A stretch of DNA of 42,327 nt, from the NCBI RefSeq assembly GCF_024708915.1, contig NZ_JANJXQ010000084.1, forward strand, positions 1 through 42,327, written 5' to 3'. Position 1 is the first letter of the stretch. Each line of letters begins with the position of its first letter. Below the pieces are notes generated by a model, which saw nothing but the letters and a program-made list of their open reading frames with translations, did not search any database and had not been told where the DNA came from. This document shows, piece by piece, positions 9,062 through 18,158 of the stretch. Made by a program: the position numbers and the translations under genes. Source of the DNA: Thiobacillus sp. (GTDB lineage: Bacteria; Pseudomonadota; Gammaproteobacteria; Burkholderiales; Thiobacillaceae).

Positions 9062-9361
9062 TCAGCCGCCGCCGGCCCGCGCCCGCAGCGCGTCCATTTC
9101 CTCCAGCAGGTCGGCCACCAGCGCCGCCAGTTCCGGCGCGGCGTCGAAATCGCGCTCCAGTTGCCGCATCCGCCGCGCGCGGACGAGCGTCGTTCCGGAA
9201 AAGCGCCAGGTGCCGGCAATGCTCTCGGCATGGGGAAACAGTCCTTCCTCGAGATGGCGCAGCAGCCATGTCGGCTCCACCATGCAGGCGGCGGCCACCT
9301 GTTCCAGGGTTAGCCAGGATTCCTCCATCAGGCTGCCGATCAGAATGTCGTCGTCACGCAT
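9062..9361 (-). CDS. cbpM: Chaperone modulator CbpM
   Basis: This 99-residue protein has a winged-helix, MerR-like N-terminal part (WLTLEQVAAACMVEPTWLLRHLEEGLF) and a C-terminal helix, as expected for CbpM, which binds the J-domain of CbpA and blocks its activity. It follows cbpA with only 3 bp between them, so both are made from one transcript, as in E. coli. The family assignment rests on length, context and the HTH pattern. Confidence 0.88.
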   Translation of the reverse strand: MRDDDILIGSLMEESWLTLEQVAAACMVEPTWLLRHLEEGLFPHAESIAGTWRFSGTTLVRARRMRQLERDFDAAPELAALVADLLEEMDALRARAGGG

Positions 9362-9364
9362 GGT

Positions 9365-10315
9365 TCACGTTCTCCCCGGTTGGCGCGGGTCGAAGGCGAG
9401 CTCGCGCGCCATGGTTTCATACAGTTGCCGTGCCTGCGGCGTGTCGGCTGCCGGCAGCACCACCTGCAGGTCGAGCAGCAGATCGCCGGGCGGCTCGCCC
9501 GGGATGCCCTTGCCGCGCACGCGCAGTTGGCGCCCGCTTTGCGCGCCCGCGGGGATGCGCACCTTGACGCTGCCTTGCGGCAGATCCACCGCAACCACCC
9601 CGCCCAGTGCCGCCTCCCATGGCGTCACCGGTAGAACCCGATGCAGGTCGCGCCCGTCCGGACGGAAGCGCGGGTGCGGCTTGAAATGCACTTCCAGCAG
9701 CAGGTCGCCGGCGGGTGCTCCGCCGGCTCCGGGCGCGCCTTGGCCGGCCAGGCGGATGACCTGGCCCTGATGCACGCCCGCGGGAATTTTCACGTTGAGG
9801 GTGCGGGTGGCGAGCACGACCCGGCCGTCGGCGTCCAGCTGCGGCACGCGCAGCGAAATCTGCCGGGTGGCACCGCTGAAGGCGTCCTCCAGGTCGAGCA
9901 GCAGCTTGGCGTGATGGTCTTCGCCCTGCGCCCGGCCGCCGCCGCGGGCATGGCGGGCACCCGCCTGCGCGCCGCCGCGGCCGAACAGTTCGGCGAAGAA
10001 TTCGCTGAAATCGGCGGCTTCGCGAGGCGAAAAACCGCGGCCGGAAAACTCGAAGCCGGCGTCCCAGTCGGGCGGCGGGCGGAAATCCTGGCCGGGCTGG
10101 TAGCCCCGCCCGAGCTGGTCGTAGGCGGCGCGCTTCTCCACGTCCGAGAGCACGGCGTAGGCTTCGTTGACTTCCTGCATGCGCAGCTCGGCATCCGGCT
10201 CCTTGGAGATGTCCGGATGGTATTTGCGCGCCAGCTTGCGGAAGGCCTTCTTGATCTCGTCCGCAGTGGCGTCGTGCGCCACGCCCAGGGTCTGGTAGTA
10301 ATCCTTGAATTGCAT
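9365..10315 (-). CDS. cbpA: DnaJ-class co-chaperone / curved DNA-binding protein CbpA
   Basis: The 316-residue protein starts with a J-domain (residues 1-70) carrying the HPD tripeptide at 33-35, which stimulates the ATPase of DnaK. A G/F-rich linker follows, then two C-terminal beta-domains of the DnaJ type II kind (about 125-310). The Cys-rich zinc domain of DnaJ is absent, which makes it CbpA rather than DnaJ. The ATG at 10315 was chosen because it begins exactly at MQFKDYYQTLGV; the longer frame adds 38 unrelated residues. It is followed directly by cbpM and is divergent from the efflux operon. Confidence 0.94.
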   Translation of the reverse strand: MQFKDYYQTLGVAHDATADEIKKAFRKLARKYHPDISKEPDAELRMQEVNEAYAVLSDVEKRAAYDQLGRGYQPGQDFRPPPDWDAGFEFSGRGFSPREAADFSEFFAELFGRGGAQAGARHARGGGRAQGEDHHAKLLLDLEDAFSGATRQISLRVPQLDADGRVVLATRTLNVKIPAGVHQGQVIRLAGQGAPGAGGAPAGDLLLEVHFKPHPRFRPDGRDLHRVLPVTPWEAALGGVVAVDLPQGSVKVRIPAGAQSGRQLRVRGKGIPGEPPGDLLLDLQVVLPAADTPQARQLYETMARELAFDPRQPGRT

Positions 10316-10427
10316 GTGGCTTCCTCGAATCGTGGCCCGGCCTGTCTTGTGTTTAAATGAGCCCGGTGCCGGAACTATCAGGATAGTGAAGCCACCAAGC
10401 AAACCACAAGGAATTCCACTCATTGCC

Positions 10428-11921
10428 ATGGCTCTCCCGGCACTTCGATGCGCGCCTGCCGTCCCTGACCCCCAGCCCCTGAACGCGCCGCCGTCCGCCC
10501 GCGGCCTGGTTGCCCTGATCGCGCTCGGCCTGGCCGGCTGCGCCGCGGTGGGGCCGGATTACCGGGCGCCGGCGTCGGCCGTGCCCGCGGACTGGAACCG
10601 GATCGACGCGCTGCTTGTCCATGCCGCGGCCCCCGGCGATCTGAGCCACTGGTGGCGGGGACTCAACGATCCGCTGCTGTCCGAACTGGTGGAGCAGGCG
10701 CTGCTGGCCAGTCCCGATTTGCGCAGCGCGCAAGCCAGACTGCGCGAGGCGCGCGCGCGCCGCACGGTGGCCGCGGCAGGCCGCTTGCCGAGCGTGACCG
10801 GGTCCGCTTCTGCGCGCCGCAGCGAGTCCAGTGCCGAGAGCGGCAGCGGCGCAACGCGCAATCTGTTCAGTGCCGGCCTGGATGCGAGCTGGGAGCTGGA
10901 CGTTTTCGGCGGGATCCGGCGCGGCGTCGAGGCGGCCGAGGCCGATTTGCAATCGTCGCAGGCCAGCCTGCATGACACCCAGGTTTCGCTGGCTGCCGAG
11001 GTGGCCCTCAATTATGTCGAGGTGCGCGCCTTCCAGACCCGGCTCGGCATTGCCCGCGACAATCTGGCAAGCCAGTCGGAGACGCTGCAACTCACCGACT
11101 GGCGCGCCCAGGCCGGGCTCGTTAGCAGCCAGGACGTGGAGCAGGCGCGCAGCAACCGCGAACAGACCCGGGCGCAGATTCCCGCGCTTGAAACCAGCCT
11201 TGCCGCATCCGAACATGGCCTCGACATTTTGCTGGGCAGGCCGCCGGGCACGCTGCATGCGCGCCTCGCCGCCCCCGGCGAACTGCCGGCCGTGCCGGCG
11301 CAGATCGCGGTCGGCATCCCGGCCGACGCCCTGCGCCAGCGCCCTGATGTGCGCGTGGCCGAGCGCCGGCTGGCGGCAGAAACCGCGCGCGTGGGCGTGG
11401 CCGAAGCGGCACGCTATCCGTCCTTCAGCCTCTCGGGCTCGATCGGCCTCGAAGCGTTGACCTTCGGCGCGCTCGGCAGCGGCGACGCCGCCACGTCGTC
11501 GCTGTTTGCAGGGATTACCGGCCCCATCTTCGACGCCGGGCGCCGGCGCGCCCAGGTGGACGTCCAGGACGCCGTGCGTGAGCAGGCGCAGGTGACGTAC
11601 GAACAGGCCGTTCTCACCGCGTTGCAGGAGGTGGAAAACGCGCTGGTCGCGCTTGCCCGCAACCGCGAGCGCGTCGAGGCGTTGGCGAATGCCGCCGAAT
11701 CGGCTCGCAGCGCGGCGCAGATGGCGCAGCAGCGCTACAGTGCTGGCCTGATCGATTTCCAGTCGGTGCTCGACACCGAACGCAGCGTGCTATCCGCCGA
11801 GGACAGCCTCGCCAGCAGCCGCGCCGACAGCGTGCTGGCGCTCATCCGTTTGTACAAGGCGCTGGGCGGCGGCTGGTCACCGCAAACCGAAACCCGCCCG
11901 GCCGACAAGGACGCTCCATGA
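10428..11921 (+). CDS. Outer-membrane efflux lipoprotein (NodT/OprM-type)
   Basis: The 497-residue protein is an RND/ABC outer-membrane factor: the lipobox GLAGC is followed by AAVGPDYRAP, typical of NodT-family lipoproteins, and two long helical repeats follow. It forms the TolC-like trimeric channel. ATG 10428 is the chosen start; an AAGGA lies at 10408-10412, rather far upstream, so the exact start is uncertain. It is the first gene of a four-gene operon and its TGA overlaps the adaptor start. Having its own channel makes this a complete tripartite exporter. Confidence 0.92.
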   Translation: MALPALRCAPAVPDPQPLNAPPSARGLVALIALGLAGCAAVGPDYRAPASAVPADWNRIDALLVHAAAPGDLSHWWRGLNDPLLSELVEQALLASPDLRSAQARLREARARRTVAAAGRLPSVTGSASARRSESSAESGSGATRNLFSAGLDASWELDVFGGIRRGVEAAEADLQSSQASLHDTQVSLAAEVALNYVEVRAFQTRLGIARDNLASQSETLQLTDWRAQAGLVSSQDVEQARSNREQTRAQIPALETSLAASEHGLDILLGRPPGTLHARLAAPGELPAVPAQIAVGIPADALRQRPDVRVAERRLAAETARVGVAEAARYPSFSLSGSIGLEALTFGALGSGDAATSSLFAGITGPIFDAGRRRAQVDVQDAVREQAQVTYEQAVLTALQEVENALVALARNRERVEALANAAESARSAAQMAQQRYSAGLIDFQSVLDTERSVLSAEDSLASSRADSVLALIRLYKALGGGWSPQTETRPADKDAP

Positions 11922-13216
11922 ACGATCCCGACACTACACAAGCCAAGCAGGGCCCCGCCCTGAAGCAACTTCTCGCAACCACATCCGGTGGCCTGTTTTC
12001 AGGGCGCTGGCTGTGGCTGGCTGGCGCACTGCTGGCGATTGCCGTTGCGGCCTGGCTGTTGCTGCGTTCCGGCGAAGACAAGGCTGCGCCACGCTACACG
12101 ACCGAAGCGGCCACACTCGGCACGCTGGTGGTCAAGGTGTCCGCCACCGGCAACCTGCAGCCGACCAACACGGTGGATGTTGGAAGCGAACTTTCCGGCA
12201 TCGTCGACAAGGTATACGTCGACGATAACGACGAGGTGAAAAAGGGCCAGATCCTGGCGCGGCTGGACCTGTCCAGGCTGCAGGATGCGGTCACGAAATC
12301 GCGCGCCAGCCTCGCTGCGGCCGAGGCACAGGTGCTGCAGGTGCAGGCCACGGTGGCGGAAGCGCGCGCAACGCTTGCCCGCTACCAGCAGGTGTCGCAG
12401 CTGTCCGGCGGCAAGGTGCCGTCCCGGACTGAAATGGACAGCGCCGAAGCCAATCTGAAGCGTGCCGAAGCCAACGTCGCCAGCGCCCGTGCCAGCGTGA
12501 CCCAGGCGCGTGCCACACTGCAATCGGACGAGACCAACCTCGGCAAGGCAAGCATCCGCTCGCCGATCAATGGCGTGGTGCTGTCGCGTCAGGTCGACCC
12601 GGGCCAGACCGTGGCGGCCTCGTTCCAGGCGCCGGTGCTGTTCAAGCTGGCCGAAGACCTGACCAAGATGGAGCTGCAGGTCGACGTCGACGAGGCTGAC
12701 GTCGGCCAGGTGAAAGCCGGGCAGAAGGCCTCGTTCAGCGTCGATGCATGGCCCGGGCGCGAATACAGCGCCGTCATCACGCGGGTTGGCTATGGCGCCC
12801 GGCAAGCGGAAGGCGTCGTGTCCTATCTCACCGTGCTCGACGTCGACAACGATGACTTCAGCTTGCGGCCCGGCATGACCGGCACCGCCGATATCACCAC
12901 GCTCATCCGCGAAAACGCGCTGCTGGTGCCGAACGCCGCGCTGCGCTTCACCCCGGCGCCTCCCGATACCGCCGAGAAGCAATCTGGCAGCAGCGTGATG
13001 GGCGCCCTGATGCCGCGCATGCCGAGGCAGGCCAGAAAGGCCAAGCCGACGCCCAACGCCAGCGGCACGCAGCGTGTGTGGGTGCTGCAGGACGGCGAGC
13101 CGGTCGCCCTCGACGTCAAAACCGACGCCACCAACGGCCGCGTGACCGAGGTCACCGGCGGGGCACTCAAGGCAGGCATGCAGGTGATTACCGAGGCCCT
13201 GGGCGCGCAGCCATGA
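11918..13216 (+). CDS. macA: MacA-like periplasmic adaptor (HlyD/membrane fusion protein)
   Basis: The 432-residue protein has one N-terminal membrane helix (about residues 27-48), then a lipoyl/hairpin/barrel layout. The KVSATGNLQPTNTVDVGSEL segment begins the beta-barrel/lipoyl part, a long alpha-hairpin covers roughly 105-205, and a Lys/Pro/Met-rich loop lies near 345-380 as in MacA. It bridges the MacB-type transporter and the outer-membrane channel. Start and stop overlap the neighbours as ATGA on both sides. The symbol is used at family level; the substrate is not known. Confidence 0.9.
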   Translation: MNDPDTTQAKQGPALKQLLATTSGGLFSGRWLWLAGALLAIAVAAWLLLRSGEDKAAPRYTTEAATLGTLVVKVSATGNLQPTNTVDVGSELSGIVDKVYVDDNDEVKKGQILARLDLSRLQDAVTKSRASLAAAEAQVLQVQATVAEARATLARYQQVSQLSGGKVPSRTEMDSAEANLKRAEANVASARASVTQARATLQSDETNLGKASIRSPINGVVLSRQVDPGQTVAASFQAPVLFKLAEDLTKMELQVDVDEADVGQVKAGQKASFSVDAWPGREYSAVITRVGYGARQAEGVVSYLTVLDVDNDDFSLRPGMTGTADITTLIRENALLVPNAALRFTPAPPDTAEKQSGSSVMGALMPRMPRQARKAKPTPNASGTQRVWVLQDGEPVALDVKTDATNGRVTEVTGGALKAGMQVITEALGAQP

Positions 13217-13917
13217 GCGATGCGGCACTGATCCGGCTGTCCGGCATCACCAAGACCTACGGCAGCGGGCAGGCGGCGTTCCAGGCGCTGAAGGGCATCG
13301 ATCTCGTCATCGATACCGGCGACTTCGTCGCCATCATGGGCCCAAGCGGTTCCGGCAAGTCGACCGCGATGAATATCCTTGGCTGCCTCGACGCCCCCAC
13401 CAGCGGCAGTTACGAGTTCGAGGGCGTGAAGGTCGAACAGTTGTCGCGCAACCAACGCGCGCTGCTCAGGCGCAACTACCTGGGCTTCGTGTTCCAGGGC
13501 TTCAACCTGCTGTCGCGCACCACCGCGCTGGAGAACGTCGAGTTGCCGCTGATCTATCGTGGCGAGCCGGCGGCCGAACGTCATGCTGCGGCACGCGCCG
13601 CCCTTGGACAGGTGGGCCTCGATGGCTGGGAGCACCATACGCCGGCCGAACTCTCCGGCGGCCAGCAGCAGCGCGTCGCCATCGCCCGCGCCATCGTCAC
13701 CCGTCCTCACGTGCTGCTTGCGGACGAGCCGACCGGCAACCTCGACAGCCACACCAGCCAGGAAATCATGAACCTGATCAGCGGGTTTAACCGCGAGCTT
13801 GGCATCACCGTGCTGATGGTCACCCACGAACCCGACATGGCCGCGCATGCCAAGCGCATCATCCGCTTCGTCGACGGCCGCATCGACAGCGACCGCCGCA
13901 ACGGGGAAGACGCCTGA
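13213..13917 (+). CDS. MacB-type ABC transporter ATPase subunit
   Basis: This 234-residue ATPase has Walker [10 protein letters not shown] (residues 43-51), the signature LSGGQQQR (147-154) and Walker [12 protein letters not shown] (168-178). It belongs to the LolD/MacB/FtsE group. In E. coli MacB the ATPase and permease are one polypeptide; here they are separate genes joined by a TGATG overlap. The ATG at 13213 overlaps the adaptor stop (ATGA). It powers the exporter formed with the flanking genes. Confidence 0.95.
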   Translation: MSDAALIRLSGITKTYGSGQAAFQALKGIDLVIDTGDFVAIMGPSGSGKSTAMNILGCLDAPTSGSYEFEGVKVEQLSRNQRALLRRNYLGFVFQGFNLLSRTTALENVELPLIYRGEPAAERHAAARAALGQVGLDGWEHHTPAELSGGQQQRVAIARAIVTRPHVLLADEPTGNLDSHTSQEIMNLISGFNRELGITVLMVTHEPDMAAHAKRIIRFVDGRIDSDRRNGEDA

Positions 13918-15119
13918 TGTTGTGGAATACACTGCAGCTCGCGCTGCGCTCGATCCGGCGCAATCTGATGCGCTCCTTCCTCACCATCCTCGGTATCGTC
14001 ATTGGCGTCGCTGCCGTCATTACCATGGTCACGCTCGGCAACGGCGCGACGAAATCTGTATCGGACCAGATATCCAGCATGGGCAGCAACCTGCTGATGG
14101 TGATGCCGGGCCAGCGCTTCGGCCCCGGTGCCGTGCCGGGCGCGCCCTTCAAGAGCGCCGATGTCGAGGCGGTGCGCCACCAGATCGCCGGCGTCAGGCT
14201 GGTCGCGCCGATGGTGAGCAAATCGGCGACTGCGGTGTACCAGGCCAACAACTGGACCACCGCGGTTACCGGAAGCAGCAATGACTATTTCGAGGTTGGG
14301 AACTGGGAAATCGCTGCCGGCCGCAGCTTCAGCGAAGCCGAGGAGCGGTCGGGCAAGGCCGTGTGCGTGATCGGCGACACCGTGCGCGACAAGCTGTTCG
14401 GCCGGCAAAACCCGGTGGGCAGCCAGATCCGCATCAAGCAGTTTTCCTGCGAGGTGATCGGCCTGCTGAAGGCCAAGGGCCAGTCGTCCATGGGATCGGA
14501 CCAGGACGACGTGGTGGTGATGCCGCTTCGCACCGTGCAGCGGCGGCTCGCGGGCAACCAGGACATCGGCCGCCTGAGTATCTCGGTCAAGGAGGGCGCC
14601 TCGATCGACGCGGCCAAGGAGCAGCTCACCCTGCTGCTGCGCGAGCGCCGCAACATCGGTGAAAACGAGGACGACGATTTCCGTGTGATGGACACCCGGC
14701 AGATCGCCGAAACACTGACCAGCACCACCCGGATCCTCACCATGCTGCTTGGTGCCGTCGCGGCTGTCAGCCTGCTGGTGGGCGGCATCGGCATCATGAA
14801 CATCATGCTGGTGTCGGTCACCGAGCGCACCCGCGAGATTGGCATCCGCCTCGCCATCGGCGCCCTGGAAAGAGAAGTGCTGCTGCAGTTCCTCATCGAG
14901 GCGGTGGTGTTGTCGAGCCTGGGCGGCCTGATCGGCATCGCGATCGCCACCGCCGCCTCCATCTTCCTCGCCGGACTGATGAACGTGCCCTATCTGTTCG
15001 ACCCCGCCATCAACCTGCTGTCCTTCTTTTTCTCCGCCGCCATCGGCGTGATTTTCGGCTTCTTCCCGGCGCGCCGGGCGGCCGGGCTCAACCCGATCGA
15101 CGCCTTGCGGCACGAATGA
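13917..15119 (+). CDS. MacB-type ABC transporter permease subunit
   Basis: The 400-residue membrane protein has the MacB/FtsX topology: one helix near residues 20-45, a periplasmic domain (about 50-270), and three helices in the C-terminal third (around 280, 330 and 365). The motif NIMLVSVTERTREIGIRLAIGA before helix 3 is a hallmark of this family. It begins inside the ATPase stop codon. These pumps use ATP to drive substrates from the periplasm out through the outer-membrane factor (mechanotransmission); typical cargoes are macrolides, peptides or siderophores, but nothing here identifies the substrate. Confidence 0.94.
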   Translation: MLWNTLQLALRSIRRNLMRSFLTILGIVIGVAAVITMVTLGNGATKSVSDQISSMGSNLLMVMPGQRFGPGAVPGAPFKSADVEAVRHQIAGVRLVAPMVSKSATAVYQANNWTTAVTGSSNDYFEVGNWEIAAGRSFSEAEERSGKAVCVIGDTVRDKLFGRQNPVGSQIRIKQFSCEVIGLLKAKGQSSMGSDQDDVVVMPLRTVQRRLAGNQDIGRLSISVKEGASIDAAKEQLTLLLRERRNIGENEDDDFRVMDTRQIAETLTSTTRILTMLLGAVAAVSLLVGGIGIMNIMLVSVTERTREIGIRLAIGALEREVLLQFLIEAVVLSSLGGLIGIAIATAASIFLAGLMNVPYLFDPAINLLSFFFSAAIGVIFGFFPARRAAGLNPIDALRHE

Positions 15120-15323
15120 GCGCAATCGGGCAAGCATCGAAATAAGGGATTCGGGTTTGCCATGATGCGCGTGTGAATGGCCGGCCTTGATCCCGCCTAT
15201 GCATGTCAATGCCGGATCTGCGGGAGGGGGGGGCGATGCAGGGCAGCTGCGCCTAGGACAAGACCGCGGCCGAATGTTGGGGAACGGGGCTGGATGCCGG
15301 GCAAGTGTGGCGCGGCGAGGGCC

Positions 15324-16310
15324 TCAGAACTCGGCCTTGATTTCCCGGTTCAGCAGGGCATCGACCGCCTGCGCGGCAGGCAGACCGTCGAACAGCATCC
15401 GGCAGACGGCGTGGGTGATCGGCATGTCGACGCCGTATTCGGCCGCGAGCGCGTCGGCCTCGCGTGCGGTGGTGACGCCTTCGGCGACGTGGCCGAGTTC
15501 GGCGAGGATGGCGGCGAGTGGCCGGCCGCGCGCGAGCTGCAGGCCGACCTGGCGGTTGCGCGAGAGGTCGCCGGTGGCGGTGAGGATGAGGTCGCCGAGG
15601 CCGGACAGCCCCATGAAGGTTTCGAAGCGGCCGCCGAGTTTGACGCCGAGCCGGGTCATTTCGGCCAGCCCGCGGGTGATGAGGGCGGCGCGGGCGTTGT
15701 GGCCGAGCTGCAGGCCGTCGCAGATGCCGGCGGCAATCGCCATGACGTTTTTCAACGCGCCGCCGATTTCGACGCCGATGACGTCGTCGTGCGCGTAGAG
15801 CCGCAGGCAATGGCTGGACAGCATTGCGGACAGGCGTTGCGCCAGCGCGGTGTCGTCGGCGGCCAGCGTCAGCGCGGTGGGATGGCCTTGCGCGACTTCC
15901 TGGGCGAAACTGGGGCCGGACAGCACGGCGGTTTGCGTGTGCCCGGGCAGCAGTTCGGCGATGAGCTGGTGCGGCAGCTTGCGGCTGCCGGGCTCGAATC
16001 CCTTGCAGATCCAGACCAGCGGCGGCAGGCCGGAGTGCCGGGCGAGCGCGCTCAGCGTGGGGCGCAGGCCGCCGCTGGGGACGGCGATGACGAGGAGTTC
16101 GGCGCTGCCGACGACAGCGCTGAAATCCGGGCTGAAGCGCAGCGCGTCCGGCAGCGGGCAGCCGGGCAGATAGCGCGCATTGACGCGGCTCGCCTGCATG
16201 GCATCGAGTTCGGCCGCGTTGCGTCCCCACAGGGTGACGCTGTGGTGCGGTGCCCAACTGGCCGCCAGCGCAGTGCCCCAGGCGCCCGCACCGAGGACCG
16301 ACAGTTTCAT
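15324..16310 (-). CDS. gpsA: Glycerol-3-phosphate dehydrogenase [NAD(P)+]
   Basis: The 328-residue enzyme reduces dihydroxyacetone phosphate to glycerol-3-phosphate, the precursor of phospholipids, in the cytoplasm. The dinucleotide-binding motif GAGAWGTAL is at residues 7-15, and the catalytic-lysine region [13 protein letters not shown] and the [11 protein letters not shown] motif follow. The start ATG at 16310 overlaps the stop of the SH3 gene (ATGA). A Met three codons earlier is possible but less coupled. Together with secB and grxC it forms the cluster known from E. coli. PlsY, encoded at 39.2-39.8 kb, uses its product. Confidence 0.96.
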   Translation of the reverse strand: MKLSVLGAGAWGTALAASWAPHHSVTLWGRNAAELDAMQASRVNARYLPGCPLPDALRFSPDFSAVVGSAELLVIAVPSGGLRPTLSALARHSGLPPLVWICKGFEPGSRKLPHQLIAELLPGHTQTAVLSGPSFAQEVAQGHPTALTLAADDTALAQRLSAMLSSHCLRLYAHDDVIGVEIGGALKNVMAIAAGICDGLQLGHNARAALITRGLAEMTRLGVKLGGRFETFMGLSGLGDLILTATGDLSRNRQVGLQLARGRPLAAILAELGHVAEGVTTAREADALAAEYGVDMPITHAVCRMLFDGLPAAQAVDALLNREIKAEF

Positions 16311-16765
16311 CGGCCCCATACCTCGTGCACCGGCAGCCAGCCGCTGAGGCCGTCGGCGTGTTTCACCGGCAGCCAGCCGTAGCTGTCCATTTCGCCGGTG
16401 GCTTCGAGCAGGACGCCGCGCGCGGCACGGAACACGATCTCGGCGTCGCCGCGCGGCTGCTGCCGGACGATGCTGGATTCGGCCTTGACCATGACGGTTC
16501 TTGCGCCACCGAGGGCGGCTTTCTCGATCCACCCCAGCCGGCCGCTATGGTCGCGCACCTTGGCCCAGGCCTCGGTATCGACGATGACTTCAAGCGGCAG
16601 GCCGCTGCCGGCGACGGCGATTTTGCCGGCAGCAGTCGAAGGCGCGTCGTACAGCAGGGCGGCGCGCCCGGTGCTGCGGTATTCCAGTGCCGCGGCGGGG
16701 TGCGCCAGGGCCAGCAGCAGGCCGGTTGCCAGCAGCCAGCCGGAGGGGCGCAGTCGCAATTTCAA
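16307..16765 (-). CDS. Secreted SH3b-domain protein, TTG start
   Basis: The 152-residue product has an N-terminal Sec signal ([20 protein letters not shown], cleavage near AAALEY) and two bacterial SH3 repeats, about residues 30-85 and 90-150; the second ends in a GWLPV-type motif seen twice. Such periplasmic SH3b proteins probably bind cell-wall peptides. No ATG is available between the secB stop and the signal peptide. A TTG at 16765-16763 overlaps the secB stop as TTGA and places the signal sequence at the N-terminus, so it is the likely start. Function is unknown. It sits between secB and gpsA, where E. coli has no gene. Confidence 0.85.
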   Translation of the reverse strand: MKLRLRPSGWLLATGLLLALAHPAAALEYRSTGRAALLYDAPSTAAGKIAVAGSGLPLEVIVDTEAWAKVRDHSGRLGWIEKAALGGARTVMVKAESSIVRQQPRGDAEIVFRAARGVLLEATGEMDSYGWLPVKHADGLSGWLPVHEVWGR

Positions 16766-17208
16766 TGCGTCTGCGCGGCGGCAGCCGGTTGCTGTTGCTG
16801 CAGGTACAGCGCTTCGAAGTTGACCGGGTTCAGCAGCAGCGGCGGGAAGCCGGCGCGGATCACCACGTCGGACACGGTCTCGCGCAGATAGGGGAAGACG
16901 ATGTTGGGACAGCCGATGCCGAGCACCATCGGCAGCTGATCCTGCGGCACATTCTGGATGCGGAAGATGCCGCCCTGGCAGCATTCGACCAGGAACATGG
17001 TCTTGTCGCCGATCTTGGCGGTGACGGTGACGGTGATACCGGTGTGGTACAGGTCTTCGCCCAGCGCATGGCTTTCGGTCGACATGTTGACGTCGATCTG
17101 CGGCGCTTCGCGTTCCAGGTAAATGGCGGGGGCGTTGGGTACTTCCACCGACAGATCCTTGACGAAGAGCTTTTCGATATTGAATACGGGTTGTTGTTCG
17201 TCGGCCAT
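16762..17208 (-). CDS. secB: Protein-export chaperone SecB
   Basis: The 148-residue protein matches SecB, the tetrameric chaperone that keeps preproteins unfolded and hands them to SecA. Family motifs seen are FVKDLSVEVPNAP near the N-terminus and the GIGCPNIVFPYLRE segment followed by VSDVVIRAGFPPLLLNPVNFEALY. ATG 17208 has a GGGAGA ribosome site a few bases upstream. It is separated from trxC by 179 bp that contain a palindrome, so it may have its own promoter. Confidence 0.97.
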   Translation of the reverse strand: MADEQQPVFNIEKLFVKDLSVEVPNAPAIYLEREAPQIDVNMSTESHALGEDLYHTGITVTVTAKIGDKTMFLVECCQGGIFRIQNVPQDQLPMVLGIGCPNIVFPYLRETVSDVVIRAGFPPLLLNPVNFEALYLQQQQPAAAAQTH

Positions 17209-17340
17209 GAGGTCTCCCTGGATAAGAAAACCGGAGCCTGCGCTCCGGGGGCAAGCATCGCATTTTACACGGGCTTCGTTCCCTCTCCCCAACCCTGTGA
17301 AGCCACTAACCGATCGACCAAGCCCGCAAGTCGCTGGTTA

Positions 17341-17358
17341 TCTCCCGCTTGCGGGAGA
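17341..17358. repeat. REP-like palindrome between trxC and secB
   Basis: TCTCCCGC (17341-17348) and GCGGGAGA (17351-17358) pair perfectly around TT, and a related CCCTCTCCCC occurs 60 bp earlier. Short palindromes of the form CTCCCGC..GCGGGAG are scattered repeats in many proteobacteria. It could also act as a terminator-like hairpin after trxC. The 179-bp gap around it has no gene. Confidence 0.6.
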
Positions 17359-17387
17359 GGGGGCGAACACTGATATGCCCGCAGCGA

Positions 17388-17816
17388 TTAATGAATGCCT
17401 TGTGACGCCAGCCAGTGTTTCAGTGCGAATGCGTCCATCGCGCCCGAGGTGCGCGCCGCCTCCTGTCCGTTCCTGAACAGGATCAGGCTGGGAATGCCGC
17501 GGATGTGGTGGCGCATCGACACCTGCGGGTGGGCCTCGGTGTCGACCTTGGCAAAGCGCACGCGTGTGCCCATCTCGGCCGCGACTTGCTGGAATACCGG
17601 CGCCATCATTTTGCAGGGGCCGCACCAGTCGGCCCAGAAATCGACCAATACCGGCAGGCCGGCGCGGGAAATGAAACGGTCGAAACTGGCGGCGGTCAGG
17701 TCGACCGGCTTGCCGGGCAGCAGCGGCGCGCCGCATTGGCCGCATTTCGGGGAGTCGGCCAAGCGGTCGTCCGGCACGCGGTTGACGGCAAGGCAGTGGG
17801 GGCAGGCGAGTTCCAT
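17388..17816 (-). CDS. trxC: Thioredoxin 2 (zinc-binding)
   Basis: The 142-residue protein has an N-terminal zinc motif with Cys5, Cys8, Cys25 and Cys28, followed by a thioredoxin domain with active site WCGPC at residues 64-68. This is the TrxC layout, a cytoplasmic disulfide reductase that is often oxidative-stress induced. It lies 69 bp downstream of grxC on the same strand, so glutaredoxin and thioredoxin genes are adjacent. The zinc site sets it apart from the housekeeping TrxA. Confidence 0.95.
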   Translation of the reverse strand: MELACPHCLAVNRVPDDRLADSPKCGQCGAPLLPGKPVDLTAASFDRFISRAGLPVLVDFWADWCGPCKMMAPVFQQVAAEMGTRVRFAKVDTEAHPQVSMRHHIRGIPSLILFRNGQEAARTSGAMDAFALKHWLASQGIH

Positions 17817-17885
17817 CGGGATTCCTTGAAGCGAGGGGTCTTCGCTTCAAGGTGGGGGCGTGCGCCGGAAACTCAAGCGTGCGCG

Positions 17886-18149
17886 TCAGGCACGGGCGAG
17901 CAGGGGCGCCAGTTCGCCCGCCGCGTCCAGCGCCGAGGTGTCGTCGAAGCCGCCGACGTGGGTGTCGCCGATGAACACCTGCGGCACGGTGCGGCGGCCG
18001 CCGGAGCGGGCGATCATTTCATCCAGCCGGGCCGGGTCGAGGTCGATGCGGATCTTCTCGATTTCAGTCGCGCCGCGGCTTTTGAGCAGGCGCTCGGCGG
18101 CCCCGCAATAGGAACAGAAGGCGGTGCAATACATCACGACTTTGGCCAT
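17886..18149 (-). CDS. grxC: Glutaredoxin 3
   Basis: The 87-residue protein has the dithiol active site CSYC (Cys12, Cys15) and the later TVPQVFIGDTHVGGFDD motif that binds glutathione. It reduces disulfides and glutathionylated proteins with glutathione made by the gshA/gshB products encoded at 5.0-7.3 kb. It follows the rhodanese gene by 9 bp, so it is co-transcribed with it. Order rhodanese-grxC is the same as yibN-grxC in E. coli. Confidence 0.96.
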   Translation of the reverse strand: MAKVVMYCTAFCSYCGAAERLLKSRGATEIEKIRIDLDPARLDEMIARSGGRRTVPQVFIGDTHVGGFDDTSALDAAGELAPLLARA

Positions 18150-18158
18150 GGGGGCTCC

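Noticed and set aside
15120..15323. Possible gene between the MacB-type permease and gpsA
   Set aside because: The 200-base gap is G-rich with no ribosome site or conserved frame; nothing was supported there.
17277..17358. Possible CRISPR repeat or IS end near trxC
   Set aside because: Only one palindrome and one loose half copy exist; there are no spaced repeats and no transposase.
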